The position numbers were made by a program, and so were the translations under genes. Positions 1-8,417 of a stretch of DNA of 64,000 nucleotides are shown in pieces; positions within the stretch are counted from its first letter, which is position 1, and every line of letters begins with the position of its first letter. The stretch comes from Marinobacter sp. HL-58 (GTDB lineage: Bacteria; Pseudomonadota; Gammaproteobacteria; Pseudomonadales; Oleiphilaceae), in NCBI RefSeq assembly GCF_001314605.1, contig NZ_LIHP01000002.1, positions 62,001 through 126,000 of the forward strand, read 5' to 3'. The notes under the pieces were generated by a model that ran no database searches, was not told the DNA's origin, and saw nothing but the letters and a program-made list of their open reading frames with translations.

Positions 1-1
1 G

Positions 2-151
2 CCCTGGTACTGGCCTTTCGGGGGTGGTCCGACCCAGCCGCTGGAGAGTGACCGCAAGCTGAGAGAGCTTGAGCAGGATTATGCGGCCCTTGAGCAGGAG
101 CGTAAACGGCGCGAGGAAGAAGAGGGCGGTGGCGGCTGGTGGATTTTCTGA
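2..151 (+). CDS. C-terminal end of an unidentified protein (partial)
   Basis: An open frame enters from the left edge and ends at TGA 149-151, giving the last 49 residues. The tail has an aromatic, glycine-rich start (PWYWPFGGGP), then a charged helix rich in Glu, Arg and Gln (a likely short coiled coil), and ends in a Gly run followed by WWIF. I do not recognise the family. The start lies outside the window. Confidence 0.5.
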   Translation, partial: PWYWPFGGGPTQPLESDRKLRELEQDYAALEQERKRREEEEGGGGWWIF

Positions 152-236
152 GGCCTGAAGTGGCCTCTGGTGAATTGTGGTTTTCGGTGACTGTTACTAG
201 ACTGTAGGACGTCAGGTAAAACAGGGTCGCGGAAAC

Positions 237-467
237 ATGTCGCTGAAGGATTCAATGCAACACACATTTCGCAGGCTTTCGGGAGACCTCAGAAAGCGGC
301 TCGAGCATCTGAACTGTTCACTGGCGGAGCGTGCCCTGCCGGAGGATCGCAAACACCGTGTCAGCGAGATGTCGCTCCACCGAAAGGCGCGGCAGGCGGG
401 CCAGAAAAGTACGAAGCTCAAGGTGGTTGAGGGTGTCAAAAAGGCTTCCGGTAACAAACAGGCCTGA
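237..467 (+). CDS. Small basic hypothetical protein (76 aa)
   Basis: The frame starts at ATG 237 and ends at 467. The protein is strongly basic (many Arg, Lys and His) and predicted mostly helical, with no signal peptide or membrane segment. I do not recognise a domain. It lies between the partial gene at the left edge and the tRNA promoter at 528. A 245-bp frame on the opposite strand overlaps it completely and is less convincing. The function is unknown. Confidence 0.45.
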   Translation: MSLKDSMQHTFRRLSGDLRKRLEHLNCSLAERALPEDRKHRVSEMSLHRKARQAGQKSTKLKVVEGVKKASGNKQA

Positions 468-527
468 TCAGAAAGTGCACATTTTATAAGGGCTTGCGGG
501 ATTGTTCAGAAAAATCCCGGAAAAAAT

Positions 528-555
528 TTGACACCGCCAGACAAATGCTTAAAAT
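528..555 (+). promoter_or_regulatory. Strong sigma-70 promoter of the tRNA-Val/Asp/Val cluster
   Basis: TTGACA (528-533), a 16-bp spacer and TAAAAT (550-555), followed by a GC-rich discriminator (GCGCG). This is a near-consensus stable-RNA promoter. It lies 55 bp upstream of the first tRNA. GC-rich discriminators are typical of stringently controlled RNA promoters. An imperfect hairpin (CGGGATT/AATCCCG, about 498-520) just upstream could end transcription of the preceding gene. Confidence 0.75.
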
Positions 556-610
556 GCGCGTCTCACTTGGTTGAGACAGCAACGCTGAATCACCAGTGCG
601 CTGCGAAAGT

Positions 611-686
611 GGGCGGTTAGCTCAGCTGGGAGAGCATCGCCCTTACAAGGCGAGGGTCACTGGTTCGATCCCAGTACCGCCCACCA
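611..686 (+). tRNA. tRNA-Val (TAC anticodon), copy 1
   Basis: A 76-nt cloverleaf with acceptor stem GGGCGGT/ACCGCCC, D arm, anticodon loop TTACAAG (anticodon TAC), T loop GTTCGATC and an encoded CCA end. It is the first gene of a three-tRNA cluster read from the promoter at 528. It differs from the second Val copy (844) at one acceptor-stem base pair. Confidence 0.96.
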
Positions 687-755
687 CTTTTCAGCATCGC
701 CGGGCCACCCCGCCCGGTTTCAGATCCCTGAGGCCGTTCAGGCCGGGATTGATGC

Positions 756-832
756 GGAGCGGTAGTTCAGCTGGTTAGAATACCGGCCTGTCACGCCGGG
801 GGTCGCGGGTTCGAGTCCCGTCCGCTCCGCCA
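756..832 (+). tRNA. tRNA-Asp (GTC anticodon)
   Basis: A 77-nt cloverleaf with acceptor GGAGCGG/CCGCTCC, discriminator G, anticodon GTC within CCTGTCACG, T loop GTTCGAGTC and encoded CCA. The GGAGCGG acceptor and G73 are typical of bacterial tRNA-Asp. It lies between the two Val tRNAs. Confidence 0.96.
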
Positions 833-843
833 TTTTTATTCCC

Positions 844-919
844 GGGTGGTTAGCTCAGCTGGGAGAGCATCGCCCTTACAAGGCGAGGGTCACTGGTTCG
901 ATCCCAGTACCACCCACCA
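844..919 (+). tRNA. tRNA-Val (TAC anticodon), copy 2
   Basis: A 76-nt cloverleaf, identical to the first Val copy except for the fourth acceptor pair: GGGTGGT/ACCACCC here and GGGCGGT/ACCGCCC there. CCA is encoded. It is the last tRNA of the cluster, 11 bp after tRNA-Asp. No clear intrinsic terminator follows before the palindrome at 963. Confidence 0.96.
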
Positions 920-962
920 TTTTTCCCCTTGTTATTTTGTCGCAATCCAGGTGCTCTGGGTC

Positions 963-1057
963 GTCGGATTACGGCTGCGCCTAATCCGACCTACGGGGCA
1001 CGGATGCCGACAATGGCGTAGCCCCGTAGGTCGGATTAGGCGCAGCCGTAATCCGAC
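963..1057. repeat. REP-like perfect palindrome, 37-bp arms
   Basis: Arm 963-999 is the exact reverse complement of arm 1021-1057, with a 21-bp spacer. Each arm starts or ends in GTCGGATTA and contains its own mirror TAATCCGAC, so each arm can also fold alone. This is the style of REP/REPIN elements. A second element with the same GTCGGATTA core but another inner sequence lies at 48261-48347. It occupies the gap between the tRNA cluster and the 3' end of the SDR gene. Confidence 0.85.
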
Positions 1058-1098
1058 ACCACGACTCCCAATCCGACACCCTTACCTCGACACCCTTC

Positions 1099-2505
1099 TT
1101 ACTTGCCGATCAACGACTGCCCACAAACCCGGACCACATTTCCATTCACACCGTTCGATGCCGGGTTGCAATACCACGCAATGGCTTCCGCCACGTCTAC
1201 TGGTAATCCACCCTGGGAAAGGCTGTTCATGCGCCGTCCGGCTTCGCGGATGGTGATGGGCATGGCGGCGGTCATCTGGGTTTCGATAAAGCCGGGGGCG
1301 ATGGCGTTAATGGTTACGCCGTTCTTCACCTGTTTTGCCATGGCTTCCACATAGCCGATCACGCCGCATTTGGCAGTGGAGTAGTTGGTCTGGCCAAAGT
1401 TGCCGGCAATGCCGCTGATGGATGAAATGCACACAATGCGGCCGTTCTCCCGCAGCAGTTCCCGGTGCATCAGTTCCTCGTCGATCAGTTCCTCCGCCGT
1501 CAGGTTCACGGCGATGGTCATGTCCCAGAAGTGCTCCGGCATGTTGCCCAGGGTTTTGTCGCGGGTGATGCCGGCGTTGTGAATAACCAGGTCAATGCCG
1601 CCGAAGTGCTCCTGCACGAAGTCTGCAATCTGCTTCGGTGCCCTTTCATCGGTAATGTCACAGGCCAGGGCCTTGCCCTTGATAGCGTCGGTGACTTTCT
1701 GCAGCTCTTCCATGGCCGGCGGAATATCCAGACCGATGACCGTTGCACCGTCCCGGGCCAGCGTTTGCGCAATGGACGCGCCGATGCCTCTCGAAGCACC
1801 GGTTACCAGTGCCACTTTTCCTGTCAGCGGCGCCACCGGATTGGTTGCCGGTGCATCGGTGGACTTGCTGATGCGGGCGACCTGTCCGGACACATAGGCT
1901 GACCGGGCAGAGAGGAAGAAGCGCAAACTGGAGTCCAGCTGCTTTTCCGCGCCAGGCGCTATCCACAGCAGGTTCGCGGTGGCGCCCTTCTTGCCGACTT
2001 CCTTGCCCACACTGCGAACGAAACCTTCCAGCGCCTGATGGGCGGCTGCCTTCGCCGGCTGGCGGCAGGTGGCCGGGTTCTGGCCGATCACCAGAACGCG
2101 GCCATTGCCAGCGAGCTTGCGGATGGTAGGGTGGAAGAAGTCGTAAAGCGCTCTCAGGTCAGTGGTGTCTTTCATACCGGTGGCATCGAATACCAGCGCC
2201 GAGAATTTCCGTTCGATGTCGGCGTCCAGGGGCAGTGGCTCTGCTTTATTGCCGCCTTTGGCAGAATCGGTCAGAGTATTCACAGCACTGGCATGAAAGA
2301 GGTTTGCCGGGCTTGCGCCCAGCAGGCTGGCAACAGCGCCAATGGCCTTGCTGCCATTGGCGGCACCGATCAGTACATCGCCCTCGATAAATGGCTGGTC
2401 AGCGCGTTTCCAGCGTTTCAGCGGCACGGGGGAGGGCAGCCCGAGTGTCTGGGCGGTGGTTTTGCCCACCGGGGTATTGACGAATTTGAGATAAAGATCA
2501 GACAT
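1099..2505 (-). CDS. Long SDR-family 3-oxoacyl-ACP/CoA reductase (FabG4-like)
   Basis: The 468-residue protein should reduce 3-ketoacyl thioesters with NAD(P)H in the cytoplasm. The C-terminal half is a classical SDR: cofactor motif TGASRGIG, HNAG, catalytic Ser in ISSISG, and the YSTAK Tyr-Lys pair. The N-terminal ~200 residues form a second, degenerate Rossmann-like domain, as in FabG4-type high-molecular-weight reductases, and account for its being twice the usual FabG length. ATG 2505 is preferred over a start 6 codons upstream because AAGGA sits just before it. It is divergent from a FadI-like thiolase (2672), which suggests paired action on acyl-CoA chains. The exact substrate is inferred. 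Confidence 0.85.
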   Translation of the reverse strand: MSDLYLKFVNTPVGKTTAQTLGLPSPVPLKRWKRADQPFIEGDVLIGAANGSKAIGAVASLLGASPANLFHASAVNTLTDSAKGGNKAEPLPLDADIERKFSALVFDATGMKDTTDLRALYDFFHPTIRKLAGNGRVLVIGQNPATCRQPAKAAAHQALEGFVRSVGKEVGKKGATANLLWIAPGAEKQLDSSLRFFLSARSAYVSGQVARISKSTDAPATNPVAPLTGKVALVTGASRGIGASIAQTLARDGATVIGLDIPPAMEELQKVTDAIKGKALACDITDERAPKQIADFVQEHFGGIDLVIHNAGITRDKTLGNMPEHFWDMTIAVNLTAEELIDEELMHRELLRENGRIVCISSISGIAGNFGQTNYSTAKCGVIGYVEAMAKQVKNGVTINAIAPGFIETQMTAAMPITIREAGRRMNSLSQGGLPVDVAEAIAWYCNPASNGVNGNVVRVCGQSLIGK

Positions 2506-2671
2506 GGCATTTTCCTTTTGCAAGACGAATATCGGCGTACAGGTTAAAGAATCGGGCCGTTTTTGGATTGACTCAACGCTCCCCTGTTGTTGTCAGGGAT
2601 GCCAATGAGCCAGGCCCCCCCGGCGCTAAACTGCAACGCAATGAATACACTCGTTCAAACAGGACACCATC

Positions 2672-4009
2672 ATGGCACAGGCACCGAAAAGCACCCAAAA
2701 GAAAACCACGGCACCGAAAAAGACCGCGGCCTCCGGAAGTGGCGTTCGCCGGGTTGCAGTGATTGGCGGTAACAGGGTTCCCTTCGCCCGCTCCAATACG
2801 GCCTATAGCAAGGTCAGCAACCAGGAGTTGCTGACCGCTGCCCTGCGGGGGCTGGTCGATCGCTTTGGCCTGCAGGGGCAGCGTGTGGGCGAGGTGGTTG
2901 CCGGCGCTGTGATCAAGCACTCAAGGGACTTCAATCTGACCCGCGAGTCCGCCCTCAGTAGTGGCCTGGCGCCTGAAACCCCGGCCTACGATATCCAGCA
3001 GGCCTGCGGAACCGGCCTGGAGGCGGCTATTCTGGTGGCCAACAAGATCGCCCTGGGGCAGATCGAGTGCGGGATTGCCGGTGGTACCGATACCACATCC
3101 GACGCGCCCATTGGTGTTGGTGAAGGCTTGCGGGATATTCTGCTGGACCTGAACCGTGCCAGAACCACCGGTGAGCGGTTGAAGGTTCTCAGCCGTTTCC
3201 GCCCAGGGCACCTGAAGCCGGAGATTCCTCAGAACGGCGAGCCCAGAACCGGGTTGTCCATGGGTGGCCACTGCCAGATTACCGCCCACGAATGGTCGAT
3301 TCCCCGCGACGAGCAGGACAAACTGGCCTATGAAAGCCACCAGAAACTGGCCGCGGCCTACGAGGAGGGATTCTTCAGGGATCTGATGACCCCCCTGGCC
3401 GGCCTGGAGAAAGACAACATTCTGCGCCCGGACACCACGCTGGAGAAGCTGGCGACCCTCAAGCCGGTGTTTGATCGGGACAATGGCACCATGACCGCAG
3501 CCAACAGCACGGCGCTGACCGATGGTGCTTCCTGTGTGCTGCTGGCCAGTGAGGAGTGGGCCAAGGCCAATAATATGGAGATCAAGGCCTATCTGACCTT
3601 CTCTGAAGTGGCGGCTGTGGATTTTGTGGACAAGAAAGAGGGCCTGCTGATGGCGCCGGCCTATGCCGTGCCACGCATGCTGGAAAAAGCCGGGCTTACG
3701 CTTCAGGATTTCGATTTCTACGAAATCCACGAGGCCTTTGCCGCGCAGGTGCTTTCCACCCTCAAGGCATGGGAAGACCCGGCTTTCTGCAAGGATCGGC
3801 TGGGGCTGGACAAACCCCTGGGCAGCATTGACCGCAGCAAGCTGAATATCAAGGGCAGCAGCCTTGCCACCGGACACCCCTTTGCGGCTACCGGAGGGCG
3901 TATTGTCGCCACTCTGGCGAAGCTGCTGGAACAGAAGGGCAGCGGCCGCGGGCTGATCTCCATCTGCGCCGCAGGCGGGCAGGGGGTGACCGCGATACTG
4001 GAGCGATAA
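2672..4009 (+). CDS. fadI: Acetyl-CoA C-acyltransferase (FadI-like thiolase)
   Basis: A 445-residue thiolase that cleaves, or in reverse condenses, 3-ketoacyl-CoA. The acylated Cys is in QQACGTGLEA (about residue 111), the catalytic His in GHPFAATGG and the second Cys in CAAGGQG. A Lys/Ala/Pro-rich N-terminal extension of about 25 residues precedes the fold, as in long FadI/trifunctional-type thiolases. It is divergent from the SDR reductase, with 166 bp between the starts. The fadI symbol reflects family resemblance. No fadJ is adjacent, so a biosynthetic acetyl-CoA acetyltransferase role remains possible. Confidence 0.85.
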   Translation: MAQAPKSTQKKTTAPKKTAASGSGVRRVAVIGGNRVPFARSNTAYSKVSNQELLTAALRGLVDRFGLQGQRVGEVVAGAVIKHSRDFNLTRESALSSGLAPETPAYDIQQACGTGLEAAILVANKIALGQIECGIAGGTDTTSDAPIGVGEGLRDILLDLNRARTTGERLKVLSRFRPGHLKPEIPQNGEPRTGLSMGGHCQITAHEWSIPRDEQDKLAYESHQKLAAAYEEGFFRDLMTPLAGLEKDNILRPDTTLEKLATLKPVFDRDNGTMTAANSTALTDGASCVLLASEEWAKANNMEIKAYLTFSEVAAVDFVDKKEGLLMAPAYAVPRMLEKAGLTLQDFDFYEIHEAFAAQVLSTLKAWEDPAFCKDRLGLDKPLGSIDRSKLNIKGSSLATGHPFAATGGRIVATLAKLLEQKGSGRGLISICAAGGQGVTAILER

Positions 4010-4035
4010 GTATCCGGAAAAATTCATTTTTTCCT

Positions 4036-4064
4036 TTGACAGTCACGGTTTCTACCCGTACCAT
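4036..4064 (+). promoter_or_regulatory. Sigma-70-like promoter of initiator tRNA
   Basis: TTGACA (4036-4041), 17-bp spacer, TACCAT (4059-4064). The -35 is perfect and the -10 matches 4 of 6. It sits 44 bp before the tRNA start, so a short leader would need processing. Confidence 0.55.
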
Positions 4065-4108
4065 TCTCACCTCGTTGATCAGGGGTTCCCTGGCAACAGC
4101 CAGTTTGA

Positions 4109-4185
<77 letters not shown>

Positions 4186-4190
4186 TACAG

Positions 4191-4227
4191 AAAAGGCAGA
4201 TCAGTACGTGACTGATCTGCCTTTTTT
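4191..4227 (+). terminator. Intrinsic terminator of initiator tRNA
   Basis: A perfect 15-bp stem, 4191-4205 against 4211-4225, with loop ACGTG and a run of T at its end. It starts 5 bp after the tRNA CCA. The A run on the other side makes it potentially bidirectional, serving also the CorB gene that converges on it. Confidence 0.92.
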
Positions 4228-4256
4228 ATTTCTGTCGCAGCAAAAGGCTGGCCAAG

Positions 4257-5282
4257 CTAGGCTTTGCTCGTATCCTTTCGCAGCTTCCTGCTCCAGCGCT
4301 GCTTGGCGTAGCGACGCAGGTTCGATACGTTGTCGGTCTCATCCATGATTTCAGTGCCCAGAAGGGTTTCCAGGATGTCTTCCAGAGTCACCACGCCGAG
4401 CCAGGTGCCGAGCTCGTCGTAGACCATGGCCATGTGCTGCCGTTCCCTGAGCATTTCCGAAAATACATACTCGATGTTGGTGTTTGCCTTGATTTTCTTT
4501 ATCTGGCGCAGGTTGTCCATGAGGGAGGCGCCAGGTTGCAGGTTGATCAGGTCTGATTTATGGATATAACCTAGGGCTTCCCCCTCCGAATCGATAATGG
4601 GATACCGCGAGAACGGTGCTGACCGGGTTTTTTCCCTGAACTGCTCAAGGGTGGTGTCCGGAGTGATGGTTTTGCACACCGTGCGAGGTGTCATGACAGA
4701 GCTGACCTTGATCTCGTGAAAGCGGAGGACATTCTGGATCATTCTGCGCTCGTCTTCATCCAGCGCTTGTTGATCACGCCCTATCTCAGCGAGCGCACTG
4801 ATCTCTGCCCGGATATCCGTATCGGCATCGCCCGGGGTGAGTCGCCTTGTTACCTGTTTTGACAGCCACACAAAAGGCAGCAGTATAAGAACCATGGTGC
4901 GCAGGAACGCCGGCAGTATAGGGGCGATGCTTCTCCAGTACTTTGCGCCAATGGTCTTGGGAATGATTTCCGAGAGAATCAGGATGGCCAGGGTCATGAC
5001 TGCCGAGGCTGCCCCGACCCAGGCCTGGCCGAAGACCACGGCTACCTGGGCCCCGACGCCAGTCGCACCGGCGGTATGGGCAACCGTATTGAGGGTCAGA
5101 ATGGCCGCCAGCGGGTCATCAATCTCATCCTTGAGTTTGCGCAACTGCTTGAACAGTGTCGTGTTCGATTTCTTCAGCGACGCGATGTAGCTGGGCGTGA
5201 TTGATAGCAGTGCCGCTTCAAGGATCGAACAGAGAAAAGAAAAGGCAATAGAAAGTACCGCGAATGCGATCAGGAGTGTCAT
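4257..5282 (-). CDS. CorB/CNNM-type DUF21-CBS membrane protein
   Basis: A 341-residue inner-membrane protein. The N-terminal DUF21 domain has about four hydrophobic segments (first at residues 1-25, with SILEAALLSITPS, the usual start of the fold), followed by two CBS motifs in the second half (VMTPRTVCKTITPDTTL; VYDELGTWLGVVTLEDILE). This architecture belongs to CNNM/CorB proteins linked to Mg2+ or Co2+ efflux and homeostasis. The C-terminal CorC/HlyC ion-binding domain of longer members is absent. ATG 5282 was chosen over a start 10 codons upstream because AAGG precedes it and the membrane segment then begins at once. The transported ion is inferred. Confidence 0.85.
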   Translation of the reverse strand: MTLLIAFAVLSIAFSFLCSILEAALLSITPSYIASLKKSNTTLFKQLRKLKDEIDDPLAAILTLNTVAHTAGATGVGAQVAVVFGQAWVGAASAVMTLAILILSEIIPKTIGAKYWRSIAPILPAFLRTMVLILLPFVWLSKQVTRRLTPGDADTDIRAEISALAEIGRDQQALDEDERRMIQNVLRFHEIKVSSVMTPRTVCKTITPDTTLEQFREKTRSAPFSRYPIIDSEGEALGYIHKSDLINLQPGASLMDNLRQIKKIKANTNIEYVFSEMLRERQHMAMVYDELGTWLGVVTLEDILETLLGTEIMDETDNVSNLRRYAKQRWSRKLRKDTSKA

Positions 5283-5437
5283 AACAACCTTGTGGTAGTG
5301 GAAACATCGCAAGTTTATCGAAAGCCAGGCTACGCGTGAATCCCTGAATCTAGGTAGTTTCCCCTTCCGGATCAGGATTCAGTTGACGGAGATCCAGCCC
5401 GGCCCCAGACTTATATCCGGGCCTGAGGGACATGGCA

Positions 5438-5821
5438 ATGAGCGCAGCAAAAATCGACTATCAGTGGGCAAAAGCGACGCCAGTTGCCTCCCTGTCATTG
5501 ATACTGATGCTGTTTATCATCGTTTCCGGCAGCACTGGCTTGTTATCTCCAGGAAGCCTTGCTGATCCCCGCGCCTTCACCGAACTCCAGCAGCATGCAC
5601 TGGCGCCTCACGTCGAGAAAATCCGCGTGGAAAGGACCTTTGTCGCCACCATGGCCGGCTCCGGAAACGATCATGATGGTCCTGACGGGCTGCCTGCTGG
5701 TCCCCCGGATTCTGGCGCCGACGACGCTGTCCAGGCTCTCTTTGTCGTCCCGGTATGCAATGGCCCGGGTCCGTGCCGTGCTTTTGTGCGCCCACTGCCC
5801 AGGGCTCCTCCTCTGGCGTAA
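5438..5821 (+). CDS. Doubtful small membrane protein upstream of secDF
   Basis: ATG 5438 has GAGGG 8-9 bases upstream. The first ~60 residues look real: a short polar start, one hydrophobic segment (ASLSLILMLFIIVSG) and a charged stretch. The last ~55 residues become Pro/Gly-rich and unlike a natural protein. In the same DNA a minus-strand frame (open about 5543-5884, internal ATG at 5674) has good codon use. The region may therefore hold a frameshifted or decayed gene, or a short minus-strand gene. Function unknown. Confidence 0.3.
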   Translation: MSAAKIDYQWAKATPVASLSLILMLFIIVSGSTGLLSPGSLADPRAFTELQQHALAPHVEKIRVERTFVATMAGSGNDHDGPDGLPAGPPDSGADDAVQALFVVPVCNGPGPCRAFVRPLPRAPPLA

Positions 5822-5891
5822 TCCTCCCCTGTTTACGGCTGTTCCGTGGGAACAGTCAATCCAAATAGATGGCGTTCCTGAGGGTTACCCC

Positions 5892-8417
5892 ATGAAATCT
5901 CTGCGTTCACGAGCCGTAGTTTACGGTCTGGTGATTGTGCTTGGCTTGCTGAGCGCATTACCAAATATCCTGCCCCATAAATTGTCCGGAGAACTGCCCG
6001 ATTGGTATCTGGAGAATACTGTTTGCCTGGGCCTGGATCTCCAGGGTGGTTCACACCTGCTCCTGGAGGCGGATATCCAGGAACTGGTTGCGACCGAATA
6101 TGAAACGGTTGCCGATGAGCTGACCGAGTCCCTCCGTGAGGCGGGTATTCGCTACGGCCGTGCCCAGATGACCGATGCGGGAATCGAGCTGCCGGTACGC
6201 CAGGCTGACAGGGTATCCGAAGCGGCCAGCCTTGCCCGGGCGCTGGCTACGGAAACGCCGGATGGCACGCGCCGGTTTGACGTTGACCTGCATGGTACGC
6301 GCCTGGTGTTGACCCTGACCGGGCCCTGGCGGGAGAGCATTGCCCGGGATGCGGTGGAGCGCAGCCTGGAAGTGGTCAGGCGGCGCCTGGACGAAACCGG
6401 ACTTGTGGACCCCAGTATCACCCGCCAGGGCAGTGACGGCATCCTGGTGCAGATGCCGGGCGTTGCCGACCCCAGCGAGATTCGTGAGCTGCTGGGTATC
6501 ACTGCGAAAATGACCTTTCACTGGGCTGCTCGGCAGACGTCGCGGGACGATATTCCCGTGATCACCCTGCCGGACGCCCAGGACGACAGGCAGCACAGGC
6601 TCGAGCAGCGGGTTGCCATGGCCGGCGAGCACATTCGCGATGCCCAGTTGGCGTTCAATCCGGATACCGGCGAACCGGTGGTCAACTTCAAGCTGGACGA
6701 TGAAGGTGCGCAAATATTCGGGGACATGACCCGGGACAACATCGGTCGTCCCCTGGCGATCGTGCTGGATGGCGAAGTGATTACCGCCCCGGTGATTCGC
6801 AGCGTGATCGGTGGTGGCAGTGGTGAGATCAGTGGCGCGTTTACCACCAGGGAAGCCAGTGATCTGGCCCTGCTGCTGCGGGCCGGCGCCCTGCCGGCGC
6901 CGTTGCATGTGATGGAAGAACGCACCGTTGGCCCGGACCTGGGCAGTGATGCCATCGCCATGGGGCTGACCACCGGTTTGCTGGGTGCGGCCATGGTGAT
7001 TGCTTTCATGGTGGGCCTGTATGGTCGCTGGGGGCTGATTGCCTGTGTGGGGCTGACGGTGAACATTGGCCTGGTCTTCGGGATACTGAGCCTGCTGGGG
7101 GCGACCTTGACCTTGCCGGGCATTGCCGGAATCATCCTCACCATCGGCATGGCGGTGGATGCCAATATCCTGATCAACGAACGTATCCGCGAGGAATCCC
7201 GTCGCGGCAAGCCGGCGTGGATGGCCCTGCGTGAAGGTTTCGGCAAGGCCTACAGCACGATTCTGGACTCCAACTTTACCACCCTGATTGCCGTCAGCCT
7301 GCTGTTCCTGTTTGGCAGCGGCCCTGTAAGGGGGTTTGCTGTCACCATAGGCATCGGCCTGGTGACCTCGCTGTTTACGGCGATTGCCGTCACCCGCCTG
7401 ATCATGGAGTGGCGTATCCGGGGCCATGAACGGGAGGCGCTGGTGATTTCCGGCAATGCCTGGCTGGACCAACTCGGTGAACGCGGTGTGAATTTCATGC
7501 GTGGCCGGGTGATGGGGCTTATGGTGTCGGCGGTGCTTTCCGTTGCGGCCATTGCCCTGTTCGTGCAGCCCGGGCTGAAATACGGTGTCGATTTTACCGG
7601 CGGTACGGTAGTGGACGTGCGGGCCCAGGGGGTTACCGTGGACCAATTGCGCGCCACCCTGCAGGCGCAAGATCTTGAAGACGCCTCCATTCAGGAGGCT
7701 GGCGCTGACGGTCGTTTCCTGATCCGCCTGCCGGCAGAGCAGGGCGCTCCCGGTGCGACGGCGGAGCAGGTGGCATGGCTCAAAACCGCGGTTACTTCAC
7801 TGGAGCCCGGTGCCGAGTTTCCGAAAGTGGACATGGTGGGCCCGAAAGTCAGCGGCAGTTTCAGCGATGCCACGATCCTCGCCATTCTGCTGGCGGGCGC
7901 CGGCATGCTGGCGTACCTCTGGTTCCGTTTTGAGTCTCACTTCGCCTGGGCGGCCGTACTGACCATTGCCCTGGATCTCACCAAGACCATTGGCTTCTTT
8001 GCCCTGGCCGGCGTGGAGTTCAACCTGACGGCAGTGGCTGCGATGCTTGCGTTGATGGGATATTCAGTCAACGATAAGGTGGTAGTATTCGATCGCATCC
8101 GCGAAAATATGCGAATCGCCCCGGAGCGGCCAATGCTGGAGCTACTCAACGAGAGTATCTCCTCCACATTGACCCGTACCGTGTTCACCTCGGTAACCAC
8201 CTTCCTGGCTCTGCTGCCCATGGGCATTGCCGGTGGAGCGGCGGTATCCAGCTTTGCATTACCCATGCTGTTCGGCATCGTGATTGGCACCAGTTCCTCG
8301 GTTTTTATCGCATCGCCGATTCTGTATTACCTGGGCCAGAGACGCGCTGGCAAGGGACTCCCTCAGTTGCGGCCAACGGCCGATGAAATTCGTCGTGAAC
8401 TGGAGTTGATTCCATGA
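5892..8417 (+). CDS. secDF: Fused protein translocase SecDF
   Basis: An 841-residue inner-membrane RND-type protein that uses the ion gradient to pull exported proteins out of SecYEG on the periplasmic side. The SecD half has its signature GLDLQGGSHLLLE near residue 45, the large P1 domain, and six membrane segments ending near GPVRGFAVTIGIG. The SecF half starts near residue 535 with GVDFTGGTVV and has a second set of six segments. ATG 5892 is chosen because MKSLRSRAVVYGL begins the SecD fold; upstream codons in this frame encode no domain. Most gammaproteobacteria carry separate secD and secF, so this fusion is probably an accessory copy. The stop overlaps the nhaD start (ATGA). Confidence 0.9.
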   Translation: MKSLRSRAVVYGLVIVLGLLSALPNILPHKLSGELPDWYLENTVCLGLDLQGGSHLLLEADIQELVATEYETVADELTESLREAGIRYGRAQMTDAGIELPVRQADRVSEAASLARALATETPDGTRRFDVDLHGTRLVLTLTGPWRESIARDAVERSLEVVRRRLDETGLVDPSITRQGSDGILVQMPGVADPSEIRELLGITAKMTFHWAARQTSRDDIPVITLPDAQDDRQHRLEQRVAMAGEHIRDAQLAFNPDTGEPVVNFKLDDEGAQIFGDMTRDNIGRPLAIVLDGEVITAPVIRSVIGGGSGEISGAFTTREASDLALLLRAGALPAPLHVMEERTVGPDLGSDAIAMGLTTGLLGAAMVIAFMVGLYGRWGLIACVGLTVNIGLVFGILSLLGATLTLPGIAGIILTIGMAVDANILINERIREESRRGKPAWMALREGFGKAYSTILDSNFTTLIAVSLLFLFGSGPVRGFAVTIGIGLVTSLFTAIAVTRLIMEWRIRGHEREALVISGNAWLDQLGERGVNFMRGRVMGLMVSAVLSVAAIALFVQPGLKYGVDFTGGTVVDVRAQGVTVDQLRATLQAQDLEDASIQEAGADGRFLIRLPAEQGAPGATAEQVAWLKTAVTSLEPGAEFPKVDMVGPKVSGSFSDATILAILLAGAGMLAYLWFRFESHFAWAAVLTIALDLTKTIGFFALAGVEFNLTAVAAMLALMGYSVNDKVVVFDRIRENMRIAPERPMLELLNESISSTLTRTVFTSVTTFLALLPMGIAGGAAVSSFALPMLFGIVIGTSSSVFIASPILYYLGQRRAGKGLPQLRPTADEIRRELELIP

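Noticed and set aside
2921..4027. 368-residue frame antisense to the thiolase
   Set aside because: Thiolase active-site motifs are intact on the plus strand; the antisense frame is Gly/Gln/His-rich filler.
6051..7670. 539-residue open frame antisense to secDF
   Set aside because: It lies fully inside secDF, has a His/Gln/Gly-rich composition typical of antisense reading of GC-rich genes, and no domain.
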